A DNA stretch of 64,000 nt, from positions 1 through 64,000 of the forward strand of contig NZ_JACHBY010000014.1 of assembly GCF_014200495.1 (NCBI RefSeq). Direction: 5' to 3'. Shown here piece by piece: positions 11,042 to 21,081 of this stretch; the first letter of the stretch is position 1; every line of letters starts with the position of its first letter. A model generated the notes under the pieces. The model was not told where the DNA came from and did not search any database. It saw nothing but the letters and a program-made list of their open reading frames with translations. The DNA is from Mucilaginibacter geliditolerans. GTDB taxonomy: Bacteria; Bacteroidota; Bacteroidia; Sphingobacteriales; Sphingobacteriaceae. Both the position numbers and the translations under genes were made by a program.

Positions 11042-13135
11042 ATGAAAATGTCTAAAATTGTTAAAGCCTGTCTATTTACAGCCGTCTTTTTCCTATATAG
11101 TTTTGGCAGCCGTGCGCAAAAAAATGCACCTGCACCATGTGGACCAGTCCCTTCAGAAAATCAAATGAGATGGCAGGAAATGGAATATTATGCCTTTGTG
11201 CATTTGTCATTGAATACCTATACTGACCAGTCCTGGGGATACGGTAATGAAGACGTTAAACTCTTCAACCCAACAGCATTGGATTGCCGCCAATGGGCTC
11301 GCATTTGCAAACAGGCAGGCATGAAGGGAATTATAATCACCGCCAAACATCATTGCGGTTTTTGCCTGTGGCCTTCTAAATACACGGAATATTCCGTAAA
11401 AAATGCGCCCTGGAAAAACGGGAAAGGGGACGTGGTTCGTGAGATGGCAGATGCATGCAAGGAATATGGTTTAAAGCTCGGCATCTACCTGTCGCCCTGG
11501 GACAGGAACCGGGCGGATTACGGCAAACCGGAATACATTACGTATTTCCGCAACCAGCTCACAGAATTACTTACCAACTACGGCCCGATTTTCGAGATTT
11601 GGTTTGACGGTGCTAACGGCGGCTCCGGTTATTATGGCGGTGCTAATGAAACCCGCATGATTGACCGTAAAACCTATTATGATTGGGCCAACACCTATAA
11701 ACTTGTACGTAAACTACAGCCCAATATTGTCATCTGGAATGATGGCGGAGATCGTGCTGATTTACGGTGGGTGGGCACTGAAGCCGGATCCGTCGGCGAA
11801 ACAAATTGGAGCCTGCTAAATGCCACCGGGGATGTACCGTACGATATGTTGCATTACGGGGTGGAGAACGGCGATGCGTGGGTGCCCGCAGAAGTAAATA
11901 CTTCTATCCGGCCTGAATGGTTTTACCACCCTAATGAAGATAAGAAAGTGAAGTCTGTGCCGCAGCTTATGGATATCTACTACAATTCCATCGGCCATAA
12001 TGGTAGTTTACTCCTCAATTTTCCAATTATGCCCAACGGTCTTATCCATCCAACAGATGAAAAAAATGTATTGGATTTTGCAGGGGCAGTAAAAGCTGCG
12101 TTCTCGGTAAACCTGGCGAAAAAAAAGCCGGCAACGGCGTCTAATGTACGCGACGGAAGCAAAGATTTTAGCGCAGACAATGCGACCGATGATAATAAAA
12201 GCACTTATTGGGCCACAGATGATAATATTAAAGCGGCTTCGCTTACCATTGATTTAGGCCGACCAACAAGGTTTAATCGCTTTTTGGCGCAGGAATACAT
12301 TCAATTAGGGCAGCGTGTAAAAGCATTTACCGTTGAAGCGCTTGTTAATGGCCAGTGGCAGGAATTGGCAAAAGGGACAACTATCGGCTATAAGCGCATA
12401 GTAAGTTTTCCTGCTGTGAATGCCACTAAAGTGAGGCTTCATGTTTTGGATGCTAAGGGTTGCCTGGTTATCTCCAATGTCGGGATTTATTATGCTCCGC
12501 AAATACTCGCCGCCCCTTCCGTTATCAGGAACCAGGCAGGAGAAATAACCATAACACCGGTTGATAAGGAATCGATAGTTTACTATACAACAGATGGCAG
12601 TACGCCAACCTCAAGTTCAATAAAATATAAAGGGCCTTTTCTGGCGGGCGGCAAGCCGGAGATACGTGCGATTGTTTACGACTCCGCTAATCATCAAAGT
12701 AGCTCCGAAACGCATGAAAAATTTGATATAGCAAGGAAAAACTGGAAAATTGTTGGCATTGATGATAAAAAAGCTGAAGCTGTTTTAGACGGCGATCCAT
12801 CTACCGCATGGCACCAGGGCAAAGACAAAAAAATGCCGGTTGATTTGGTGATTGATTTAGGAAAAGAAGAAAGTCTATCCGGTTTCAGGTATCTGCCGGA
12901 TCAGGGCCAATGGGGCGGCGGTATTATTGCTGGATACGAGTTTTATATTTCGGACAATGGCGCAGACTGGAAACTGGTTAGTAATGGTGAATTTCCTAAT
13001 ATAAAAAACAATCCTTTGTGGCAAAGCATAAAATTTAGCCCTCAAAAAGCGAGATATATTAAATTGAGAGCGATAAAAAACACTGAAAATAGCAATGAAA
13101 CGGGCTATGCGGATATAGATATAATTACACAATAA
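11042..13135 (+). CDS. Secreted GH29 alpha-L-fucosidase with two discoidin-type domains
   Basis: Retaining alpha-L-fucosidase of family 29, exported by a signal peptide (residues 1-25, ending GSRAQ). The catalytic barrel spans about residues 35-340 and contains MKGIIITAKHHCGFCLWPS and EIWFDGANGG, where Asp189 is the expected nucleophile. It is followed by a discoidin/F5-8C domain (about 355-480), a short chitobiase/Fn3-associated segment (VYYTTDGSTPTSSS) and a second discoidin domain (about 570-695) that probably binds carbohydrate. It lies 66 bases after GH2 and 33 bases before the beta-helix gene. Fucosylated xyloglucan or pectin side chains are plausible substrates given the neighbours. 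Confidence 0.9.
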   Translation: MKMSKIVKACLFTAVFFLYSFGSRAQKNAPAPCGPVPSENQMRWQEMEYYAFVHLSLNTYTDQSWGYGNEDVKLFNPTALDCRQWARICKQAGMKGIIITAKHHCGFCLWPSKYTEYSVKNAPWKNGKGDVVREMADACKEYGLKLGIYLSPWDRNRADYGKPEYITYFRNQLTELLTNYGPIFEIWFDGANGGSGYYGGANETRMIDRKTYYDWANTYKLVRKLQPNIVIWNDGGDRADLRWVGTEAGSVGETNWSLLNATGDVPYDMLHYGVENGDAWVPAEVNTSIRPEWFYHPNEDKKVKSVPQLMDIYYNSIGHNGSLLLNFPIMPNGLIHPTDEKNVLDFAGAVKAAFSVNLAKKKPATASNVRDGSKDFSADNATDDNKSTYWATDDNIKAASLTIDLGRPTRFNRFLAQEYIQLGQRVKAFTVEALVNGQWQELAKGTTIGYKRIVSFPAVNATKVRLHVLDAKGCLVISNVGIYYAPQILAAPSVIRNQAGEITITPVDKESIVYYTTDGSTPTSSSIKYKGPFLAGGKPEIRAIVYDSANHQSSSETHEKFDIARKNWKIVGIDDKKAEAVLDGDPSTAWHQGKDKKMPVDLVIDLGKEESLSGFRYLPDQGQWGGGIIAGYEFYISDNGADWKLVSNGEFPNIKNNPLWQSIKFSPQKARYIKLRAIKNTENSNETGYADIDIITQ

Positions 13136-13168
13136 AAATAGCACATATTAAACCACCGAAGAAGATTT

Positions 13169-15529
13169 ATGAAAGCTTTCAAAATAGCCATAATTATTAT
13201 AACGCTGTTTTTTTGCCCGGCGCGTTTGCTAGCGCAAACAAGCTTTTTCGTCTCTCCTGATGGAAAGGATAGCAATCCGGGCACAGAAGCAAAACCTTTT
13301 GGTTCTATTTCAGGGGCTGTGAAAGAGGCTCGCAGCCGCCGGGGGAAAATTAATCTATACTTGCTAGGGGGAATATATCGCCTGGATAAGCCTGTGGTTT
13401 TTACCGCTGAGGATTCAAGGCCCAAAGGCAGCACGCTTACGCTAACCAGCTATAAAAAACAAAAAGTGATTATTAGCAGCGGCGCAGTGCTTCATTTAAA
13501 ATGGGTGCCTTACAAAGATGGCATTTGGAAAGCAAGCGTAGACCAAAGTGTTCAGTTTGACGAACTGCTCGTTAACGGGCAGTTACAGCATATGGCCCGC
13601 TATCCCAATTATGATTCTTCTGCCCATTATTTGGGCGGCACCGCAGCGGATGTGTTATCGCCAGAACGTGTTGCCCGTTGGAAATCGCCAGAGGGAGGGT
13701 ATATACACGCGTTGCACCCGTCTCAATGGGGCGATGTCCATTACCGAATCACAGGGAAAGATAGTAAAGGGGAACTTGTGCTGGAAGGGGGATGGCAAAA
13801 TAACCGTCGCATGGGTATGAGTGAAAAATACCGGTTTGTCGAGAATGTTTTTGAGGAGCTCGATACAGCGAACGAATGGTATTATGATAAGAAAGCGAAA
13901 ACGCTGTATTATTTTCCACCCATTGGTCTAAACCTGCAAACTGCGATATTTGAATCGCCGCAGCTTGCTAGCTTGTTCGAGTTCCGGGGCACGGAAACAA
14001 AACCCGTGAAAAATATTACTGTGTCAGGCTTGGTCTTCACGCAAACGACCAGAACTTTTATGCAAAATAAGGAGCCGTTGCTACGCAGTGACTGGACTAT
14101 CTACCGTGGCGGCGCTACGATATATGAAGGCGCGGTAAATTGCAGCTTGGTTAATTGTGCGCTGGTTAATCTTGGGGGTAATGCTGTATTTTTCAGTAAG
14201 TATAACCGTAATTGCGAAATATCGGGTTGTCAGATTTCGGACGCAGGAGCAAGCGGTGTTTGTTTTGTCGGCGATCCGGGCGCAGTTCGTTCCCCTCGTT
14301 TTGAATATAACGAGTTTGTTCCAATAGCGGAAATGGACCGGACACCAGGCCCCAAAACCAACAATTATCCCAAGGACTGCAGCGTATATAATAACCTGAT
14401 GTTTAACCTTGGATTGGTGGAAAAACAATCTGCAGGTGTAGAATTGTCCATGTGCCAAAGTATCACTGTCAGCCACAATACCATCTATGATGTACCCCGC
14501 GCCGGCATAAATGTGAGTGAAGGGACATGGGGCGGTCATATAATTGAATACAATGATGTTTTTAATACGGTTAAAGAAACCGGCGACCATGGAGCCTTTA
14601 ATTCCTGGGGCAGAGATCGTTATTGGCATCCCGACAAAAGAAAACTGGATTCGATTGTGGCGGCATACCCCGGTTTAGCGCTGCTTGATGTAACTAGACC
14701 AATTATTTTGCGCAATAACAGGTTTCGTTGCGACCATGGGTGGGATATTGATTTGGATGATGGCTCCAGCAATTATATCATTTACAACAATATTTGTTTA
14801 AACGGAGGTATTAAGCTGAGGGAGGGTGTGAATCGTATTGTTGAAAATAACATCATGATAAATAATACTTTTCATCCTCATGTATGGTTTAAGAACAGCA
14901 ATGACATATTCAGGCACAATATCGTGGGCGGAGGCTATCTCCCAATCGGAATTTCGGTATGGGGAAAAGAAGTTGATTATAACGTGTTCCCTGACTCTGC
15001 CTCGTTATCCGAGGCACGGGGGAGAGGAACTGATATGCATTCTGTATACATGCCCGAAGCATTTGAAAACCCGGCAGAAGGAGATTTTCGACTTAAACCC
15101 AATGCTGCTGCATTTTCAGTTGGTTTCAAAAATATAGCGATGGACAGTTTTGGAGTGATTTCCCCAAGGTTGAAAGCACTGGCAAAGAAAGTGACTTATT
15201 CTAATATTGTAAAGCCAATCCAGGCTGCCGAAAGTGAAACAATTGATTTTCTGGGTGCAAAAGTGAAAAAGCTGACCACTCTTGGGGAACGATCAGCAAC
15301 AGGAATGGATGGTATCCGGGGGCTTTTGGTGATAACTGTAGCACCCGGTCGATCCCCAGCTTTTTTCCAGGTAAATGATGTGATCATGTCACTAAACAAC
15401 AAACCAACAAATAGTCTGAAGGAATTGCAAGAAGCAAGAATATCGGTCACCGGAGCATCTGCAGAAATTGTCATTTTTCGTAACCAACATGCGTCTGTTG
15501 AAAGAGTCGAATTTGATAAATATAAGTAG
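13169..15529 (+). CDS. Secreted right-handed beta-helix protein, GH141-like, with C-terminal PDZ domain
   Basis: The protein has a signal peptide (residues 1-22, ending RLLAQ) and an opening typical of parallel beta-helix enzymes (FFVSPDGKDSNPGTEAKPF). A long series of helix rungs runs to about residue 640, including ETGDHGAFNSWGRDRYW, which I recall from family GH141 and relatives. GH141 includes an alpha-L-fucosidase acting on rhamnogalacturonan II and a xylanase. The last 80 or so residues (GIRGLLVITVAPGRSPAFF, NDVIMSLNNKP, AEIVIFRN) read as a PDZ domain, unusual on a glycan-degrading enzyme. It follows the fucosidase by 33 bases and ends the first run of enzymes. The fold is secure; the GH141 assignment is moderate. 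Confidence 0.72.
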   Translation: MKAFKIAIIIITLFFCPARLLAQTSFFVSPDGKDSNPGTEAKPFGSISGAVKEARSRRGKINLYLLGGIYRLDKPVVFTAEDSRPKGSTLTLTSYKKQKVIISSGAVLHLKWVPYKDGIWKASVDQSVQFDELLVNGQLQHMARYPNYDSSAHYLGGTAADVLSPERVARWKSPEGGYIHALHPSQWGDVHYRITGKDSKGELVLEGGWQNNRRMGMSEKYRFVENVFEELDTANEWYYDKKAKTLYYFPPIGLNLQTAIFESPQLASLFEFRGTETKPVKNITVSGLVFTQTTRTFMQNKEPLLRSDWTIYRGGATIYEGAVNCSLVNCALVNLGGNAVFFSKYNRNCEISGCQISDAGASGVCFVGDPGAVRSPRFEYNEFVPIAEMDRTPGPKTNNYPKDCSVYNNLMFNLGLVEKQSAGVELSMCQSITVSHNTIYDVPRAGINVSEGTWGGHIIEYNDVFNTVKETGDHGAFNSWGRDRYWHPDKRKLDSIVAAYPGLALLDVTRPIILRNNRFRCDHGWDIDLDDGSSNYIIYNNICLNGGIKLREGVNRIVENNIMINNTFHPHVWFKNSNDIFRHNIVGGGYLPIGISVWGKEVDYNVFPDSASLSEARGRGTDMHSVYMPEAFENPAEGDFRLKPNAAAFSVGFKNIAMDSFGVISPRLKALAKKVTYSNIVKPIQAAESETIDFLGAKVKKLTTLGERSATGMDGIRGLLVITVAPGRSPAFFQVNDVIMSLNNKPTNSLKELQEARISVTGASAEIVIFRNQHASVERVEFDKYK

Positions 15530-16040
15530 CCCGGCTTGCGAACTATATTTAGGATATGGTAAGTCACAAAATACGCAGACCGGGGAGCTTGTTATAACGG
15601 AATAGTTTGGTTAACTGATTTAATAGGCAGCTGGCTTATTTGTAAACTGTTTATTGTGTTGGTTTATACATTTCGTCTATATTTTTAGTCATTTCTGCCC
15701 CTTCGCTTTTTTTAAGTTACCATACTTTCGCTCCCAAGAATATAGTCTCAACACGGTGTGCTTAACGACACTGGTTTGAACAGTGTTCCACCAATTATTA
15801 ATTGAACCAATATTTAATCCATTTCTCGACCTGGTAAGTAGCTGGGCGTGCTGAAAATTTATAATGATATGTTAAAAAGATCACTGACAGGCTGTGATGG
15901 GCTTTTTAATGTCGAAATTCGACAATCGATTGCATATACAAAGCCATTAAATATATTTTACCAAAGTTTCTTACGGGCAGCTATTCCCATCCTAAGCATT
16001 CCTAAATAATCAACCAATAATTCACTTAAATTTTAAATTC
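15530..16040. promoter_or_regulatory. Leader region upstream of the SusC gene
   Basis: About 510 bases without a gene. It contains a perfect 7-base inverted repeat with a one-base centre, TGTCGAAATTCGACA at 15910-15924, which could be an operator, and a weaker ACACTG/CAGTGT repeat near 15764-15783. I found no clear TTTG/TAnnTTTG promoter with correct spacing. The break suggests that the SusC/SusD pair has its own transcription start. Confidence 0.4.
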
Positions 16041-19000
16041 ATGAAAAGAAAATTACTAGCACGATTCCTGATTTTTTTCGGGATGACCTTATCAATTGTC
16101 ATGATAAGTCCGCCGGGTTATTCCCAAACGGGAAAAATTGTCGGAAAGGTTTCAGACAAAGATGATGGTTCCCCCATGCCTGGTGTAACCGTTAAATTAA
16201 ACGGCACGGCAGAAGCCGTAAGTACGAATTCCGACGGGTCCTATTCTATAAATGCTGCCCAGGGCAGTGTATTGATTTTTTCTTTTATCGGCTATGATAA
16301 AAAGGAAATAGCTGTTCCTGTATCGGGTAAACTTGATGTAGCCTTGTCTAAGGCTGCTAATAATCTTAATGAAGTAGTCGTAATAGGCTATGGTACCGCT
16401 CGCAAAAAAGACCTGATAAGTTCTGTTAATGTCGTGGCCGCAAAAGATGCAGGTTCGACTACCTCATTAAGTCCCGCGCAATTATTAATAGGCAAAGCTC
16501 CTGGCGTTCAGGTGGTACAGGCAAGCGGTGTGCCAGGCGCAAACGCACAGATTATTATACGTGGTACCGGCTCATTTACAGATGTCAGCCCGCTTTATGT
16601 AATTGACGGTATACAGGGAGATGCTAACCTTTTTAATACGATCAGCCCACAGGATATTGAAAATATAACCATATTAAAGGACGCTGCCTCTACGGCTATA
16701 TATGGTGTTGCGGCAGCTAATGGAGTTGTTATGATCACCACAAAAAAAGGAAAGGCAGGACCCACTCAAATATCATTTACGTCGCAGGTAGGTATTTCAA
16801 ATGTGCCGAAGGAACTTGATCTGCTAAACTCCGCCGAATATGTAAAGCTCCTTCAGGATATTGATGCTTCGAACAATGTTCCGGTACCGGCAAAACTTAC
16901 TACACCTTATGTTTTGGTTGACAGGACCAACTGGCAAAAGGAAATCTTTAAAACGGCTATATCAACTCAAAACGATCTAACCCTAAGTGGTGGAAGTGAT
17001 AAAGTTACTTATAACTTGTCGACGGGATATGTAACGCAGCAGGCCATAGTTAAAGATTATGATTTTGACAGGCTTAACAGCCGGTTTGGGCTGGAAGAAA
17101 AATTAGGCCGTTTTCATTTCGGGGAAACTTTAAATTTAAGGTACACCGTAACCCAGGGACAAACAGCGGGTATAGGTAATGCCCTTACCTATGCACCTTA
17201 TCAGCCTGTGTATGATTCTTCTATCCCGGGCGGTTACTCTATTCTTACCAATGTGGATGACAACAGCAATGCTGTAAATCCTTTGCAACCATTAGGTGTA
17301 CAAACAGAAAGCAGCCATGAGATGGTATTATTTCCACAAGTATTTGGCGAAGTAAGGATTATTGATGGTTTAACTTTCCGTTCGCAGGCATCAGGGGTAT
17401 ATGGCAGCAGTGTAAGCGATTCTTATCAGATACCCTACGTGACTTCCAATAACCTGGCTTACGACCGGCAGGCGGGCCGCAGTTATGGCAACTTCTCCAA
17501 TTATACAATTGAGAATTATTTATCTTACAATCATAGCTTTGGGAAAAATAATATTTCATTGACAGCGGGCACGAGCTATATCGATGCCGGCAGTTCTAAA
17601 AGTCTTAGTGTATTAGGTACCGGGATGCTAACCGACGCTGTAAAGGACATTGGTGTAGCCCCAACCATAACCAGCACGGGTAATTCCTCAGGTTATTACA
17701 CTGAATTTGGCGATGCACAATCTTATTACGGACGTTTGATTTATTCTTATGACGATAAGTATATTTTTTCAGCCAGTATAAGGCGGGATGGATCTTCCAA
17801 CTTTGGTCCTTTAAGTCGTTATGGTAATTTTCCGGGTGCGGGTTTCGCCTGGCGCTTCAGTCAGGAAGACTTCATCAAAAAGGCTTTGCCATTTATCAGC
17901 GATGGTAAACTGCGCGTAGGATGGGGACGGACAGGTAATAACAAGTTTGGCCTGACCAATACCAACGTATTTACCTTTAGCGGAACGCCTACCGGAAACC
18001 TGGTATATTCTTTAGGCCAGAACGAACAATTCGTCACCGGAACGACAGTTACCACAATCGCAAATCCGTCGTTACATTGGGAAACAACCGACCAAACCGA
18101 TGCCGGAATTGATTTAGCTTTTCTCAACAATCAAATAACATTTACAGCCGATTACTATAACCGGAAAAGCAGTGGGTTGATAGTAGCAATACCCCTGCCA
18201 CCAAGTTTAGGAGTGGGTATAAATACTTCCGGTAGCAGCGAGATAGTGAACGCTGCTGATGCACAAAACAAAGGTTTTGAATTTCAGTTAGGTTACCGCT
18301 CTGAGGTTAAAAATGGCTTTAGCTATAATGTGAGTGTCAATGGTGCCTATAACAATAATAAAACACTATCGTTAGGCACCCAGTCGCCAACCCCGATAAT
18401 TGGCGGAGCCTCCGGTGTGGAGACATTGACCCAGCCGGGCACACCTATCGGCGCATTTTGGGGTTATAAGGTTGCTGGTTTAGCCAGCACCCAGGCTCAA
18501 ATTGATGCATTAAATAAAGCAGCACAGCAAAAAACCGGCAACCCAACTGCCGTTTATCAAACCGGGCTGCTTCCAGGCGACTTTATATATAAGGACCTGA
18601 ACGGAGACGGGGTCGTTGACTCGAAAGATCAGCAATATTTGGGGAGTTCTATTCCGAGGTTTATTTATGGGATTAATTTGGGCGCCACTTACCATAATTT
18701 CGACCTTAACGTCGTGTTATCAGGCGTGCAGGGTGTACAAATTGGCAATTCGCTGCTAACCACCCTGGATTTCGCAGCAACAGGGCATAATGCCTCAACC
18801 GCTATATTAAACAGGTGGGAACAATCCGGCGACAATGCTGCCTTGCCGAGAGCAGGTCAGGATGCAACCGCTTCCGGAAATTTAAGGCCTTCAGATTTCT
18901 TTATACAAAATGGTGCTTATTTACGTGCCCGTAACGTAACCCTTGGTTATACGCTTACAAAAGCTGCCTTACAATCATTTTCGGGTAATGTTTTAAGCAG

Positions 19001-19184
19001 ACTACGCTTATATGTTGCTGCGGAAAATTTGTTTACCATAACCGGCTATAAAGGGTATGATCCTGAATTAAGCACAGTTAACGGTGATAACAACACCTAC
19101 GATACTATTTTTAACCGCGGTATTGATACTGGCCAAATTCCGCAGCCACGCACATTTTTATTCGGGATACAGGCAGGATTTTAA
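16041..19184 (+). CDS. SusC-family TonB-dependent outer-membrane glycan transporter
   Basis: Outer-membrane beta-barrel that imports oligosaccharides using TonB energy, working with the SusD-like lipoprotein encoded 23 bases downstream. The 1047-residue length is typical. After a signal peptide (ending PPGYSQ) comes a carboxypeptidase-regulatory-like domain (about 32-105, GKIVGKVSDKDDGSPMPGVTV), then the TonB box region and plug (NEVVVIGYGTARKKDL, VIRGTGS-like IIRGTGSFTDVSPLYVIDG). The barrel ends with the hydrophobic C-terminal strand finishing in phenylalanine (TFLFGIQAGF). No sigma/anti-sigma regulators adjoin it. Control probably comes from the hybrid two-component regulator at 61505 or a regulator outside the window. 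Confidence 0.95.
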   Translation: MKRKLLARFLIFFGMTLSIVMISPPGYSQTGKIVGKVSDKDDGSPMPGVTVKLNGTAEAVSTNSDGSYSINAAQGSVLIFSFIGYDKKEIAVPVSGKLDVALSKAANNLNEVVVIGYGTARKKDLISSVNVVAAKDAGSTTSLSPAQLLIGKAPGVQVVQASGVPGANAQIIIRGTGSFTDVSPLYVIDGIQGDANLFNTISPQDIENITILKDAASTAIYGVAAANGVVMITTKKGKAGPTQISFTSQVGISNVPKELDLLNSAEYVKLLQDIDASNNVPVPAKLTTPYVLVDRTNWQKEIFKTAISTQNDLTLSGGSDKVTYNLSTGYVTQQAIVKDYDFDRLNSRFGLEEKLGRFHFGETLNLRYTVTQGQTAGIGNALTYAPYQPVYDSSIPGGYSILTNVDDNSNAVNPLQPLGVQTESSHEMVLFPQVFGEVRIIDGLTFRSQASGVYGSSVSDSYQIPYVTSNNLAYDRQAGRSYGNFSNYTIENYLSYNHSFGKNNISLTAGTSYIDAGSSKSLSVLGTGMLTDAVKDIGVAPTITSTGNSSGYYTEFGDAQSYYGRLIYSYDDKYIFSASIRRDGSSNFGPLSRYGNFPGAGFAWRFSQEDFIKKALPFISDGKLRVGWGRTGNNKFGLTNTNVFTFSGTPTGNLVYSLGQNEQFVTGTTVTTIANPSLHWETTDQTDAGIDLAFLNNQITFTADYYNRKSSGLIVAIPLPPSLGVGINTSGSSEIVNAADAQNKGFEFQLGYRSEVKNGFSYNVSVNGAYNNNKTLSLGTQSPTPIIGGASGVETLTQPGTPIGAFWGYKVAGLASTQAQIDALNKAAQQKTGNPTAVYQTGLLPGDFIYKDLNGDGVVDSKDQQYLGSSIPRFIYGINLGATYHNFDLNVVLSGVQGVQIGNSLLTTLDFAATGHNASTAILNRWEQSGDNAALPRAGQDATASGNLRPSDFFIQNGAYLRARNVTLGYTLTKAALQSFSGNVLSRLRLYVAAENLFTITGYKGYDPELSTVNGDNNTYDTIFNRGIDTGQIPQPRTFLFGIQAGF

Positions 19185-19207
19185 ATAACATTTTTAAAGA
19201 TAAAATT

Positions 19208-20809
19208 ATGAGAAAATATATAAAATTCTTTATGACGGGAGGTCTTTTGATCCTCTCCATAGGGTGTAAAAAAGATTTAAGTCTGGTTAATAAGAGCGCT
19301 TACACTTATGATACTTATTTTACCAGTGATGCTGCCATAAATCAGGCCGTTATAGCCACTTATGCGGGTTTATTGCATACTGGTTTATGGGCACGCGAGT
19401 GGTATTATACTTTTGATTTGCTGGGTTATGATGCCAAAAACAACCAGCCCCTGGTAGGTGACCTACTGCAACTGGCCCAGTATAATTTTGGTCCGGATCT
19501 TGACATTATGGACGAAAACTGGTCATCTTTATACCAAATAATAGCGCGCGCCAATGTCGTTATTGATCGTGCGCAGAATGCATGGAAGCCAGCTAATGCC
19601 ACAGAAACAACTGACCAGGCGCAATATATTGGCGAGGCCAAATTTTTGCGTGCTTATGCTTATTTTCAACTCGTTAATTTGTACGGGCGGGTGCCTTTGC
19701 ATACGCAGTTTATAGCGCAGCCAACCCCTGCAGAAATTAACCTGCCGAGATCACCTGTTGCCGACGTATGGGCGTTAATTGAAAAAGACCTGCAAGATGC
19801 AGAGAAGGGGCTTCCGGTAACGTATGCTGCTGCCAATTATGGACGTGCTACACAAGGTGCAGCAGTGGCGCTTTTGGGTAAATCATATTTATATGAGAAA
19901 AAATGGGGCCAGGCACAAACAGAACTTACGAAGTTGACCCAGGCGCCTTTCACTTATGCACTCGCGCCTGTATATAACAACCTTTTTGATGATCCGAACC
20001 AGGATAGCCCGACTTTGAACCCTGAAACCATCTTCCAGGTGATGAACCAGCAATGGACAGATTGGGGTATAGGTAACCAATACTATCTTTTTGGTGGTCA
20101 GGAAACCTGGGGCGGAAAAGCGACACATTCAGACCGTGCGCAGGAATACGGATTTAATGATTGGAGCAACGTTTATATTACTACAACTGCTGTAAAGGCA
20201 TTTACGTACCCGAACCCACAAAACCCTTCTGTAAATTACGTAGATCCACGTGCAGCCTTTACCTTTTATGGTGATGCCGCGAGTGGGGGACAAACACAAT
20301 ATTGCCAGCAATGTTCGACTGGACCTGTGGCTTATCCTTACGCCACAAAAGGGTATATGTGGCTTAAATACGAATACTATAACAAAGTTTCCACTTTTGG
20401 CGGACCGCAGAGTGGTATAAACGGCCAGGTAATACGCTATGCTGATGTATTGCTTATGCTGGCAGAAGCCTACATACAGCAGGGAAATACGGGAACGCAA
20501 CCATTAGCATTGATTAATCAGGTGCGCAGCAGGCCAAGCGTCAATGCTCCGCTTTACACCTCACTGGGTAGCCAGACTGAAGCCATGATCATCTTAATGC
20601 GGGAAAGGCAGTTAGAACTAACCGGTGAACAAAGCCGTTATTTTGACCTGATACGTTGGGGTATTGCGAAGCAAACTATAAATGCTGAAAGGCAAATTGA
20701 GGACGGTACACAACCATTTCAGGATAAAAACGTGCTGTTCCCAATTCCTTTAGCCGAGAAGAATGCAAATGGTACAATTGCAAAAGACATTTCAGGTGAC
20801 TGGAATTAG
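19208..20809 (+). CDS. SusD/RagB-family surface glycan-binding lipoprotein
   Basis: Cell-surface lipoprotein that captures glycan and caps the SusC transporter. The signal peptide ends in a lipobox with Cys20 (LILSIGC). The N-terminal helical region contains the family's typical TPR-like segments (YIGEAKFLRAYAYFQLVNLYGRVP), and the C-terminal half has RYADVLLMLAEAYIQQG and the MRERQLELTGEQSRYFDLIRWG block diagnostic of SusD. Length (533) is normal. An intrinsic terminator follows at 20837-20867, so the SusC-SusD unit probably ends here and the next GH2 gene has a separate promoter. Confidence 0.95.
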   Translation: MRKYIKFFMTGGLLILSIGCKKDLSLVNKSAYTYDTYFTSDAAINQAVIATYAGLLHTGLWAREWYYTFDLLGYDAKNNQPLVGDLLQLAQYNFGPDLDIMDENWSSLYQIIARANVVIDRAQNAWKPANATETTDQAQYIGEAKFLRAYAYFQLVNLYGRVPLHTQFIAQPTPAEINLPRSPVADVWALIEKDLQDAEKGLPVTYAAANYGRATQGAAVALLGKSYLYEKKWGQAQTELTKLTQAPFTYALAPVYNNLFDDPNQDSPTLNPETIFQVMNQQWTDWGIGNQYYLFGGQETWGGKATHSDRAQEYGFNDWSNVYITTTAVKAFTYPNPQNPSVNYVDPRAAFTFYGDAASGGQTQYCQQCSTGPVAYPYATKGYMWLKYEYYNKVSTFGGPQSGINGQVIRYADVLLMLAEAYIQQGNTGTQPLALINQVRSRPSVNAPLYTSLGSQTEAMIILMRERQLELTGEQSRYFDLIRWGIAKQTINAERQIEDGTQPFQDKNVLFPIPLAEKNANGTIAKDISGDWN

Positions 20810-20836
20810 TTAATGGTGGTTTTATAATTGATCAGA

Positions 20837-20867
20837 GCCTGCAACATTAAACGTTGCGGGCTTTTTT
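20837..20867 (+). terminator. Intrinsic terminator after SusD gene
   Basis: GCCTGCAAC (20837-20845) pairs with GTTGCGGGC (20853-20861), a 9-base-pair stem with one T-G wobble and a 7-base loop, followed directly by six T residues. It sits 28 bases after the SusD stop codon. Confidence 0.85.
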
Positions 20868-21081
20868 GTAGCAAGCACCCCAGGCACTTTAAGCAATAGG
20901 GTTTGTACCAATTTGAACATTTTACACACTATTTAATGACTTTTGTACCAGTTCATTCAATGCCTTCTTCAATAGTTTTGCTCCACTCATAAAACGAGTA
21001 TTTGTTAAAAACAAATGCTATCTAAAAACAATAAACATTATTTTAACAGGCATTGTATTTTCAATACCTCATAATTGACAA

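Noticed and set aside
14081..14629. Minus-strand open frame of 182 codons
   Set aside because: Antisense shadow of the beta-helix gene with no protein-family features.
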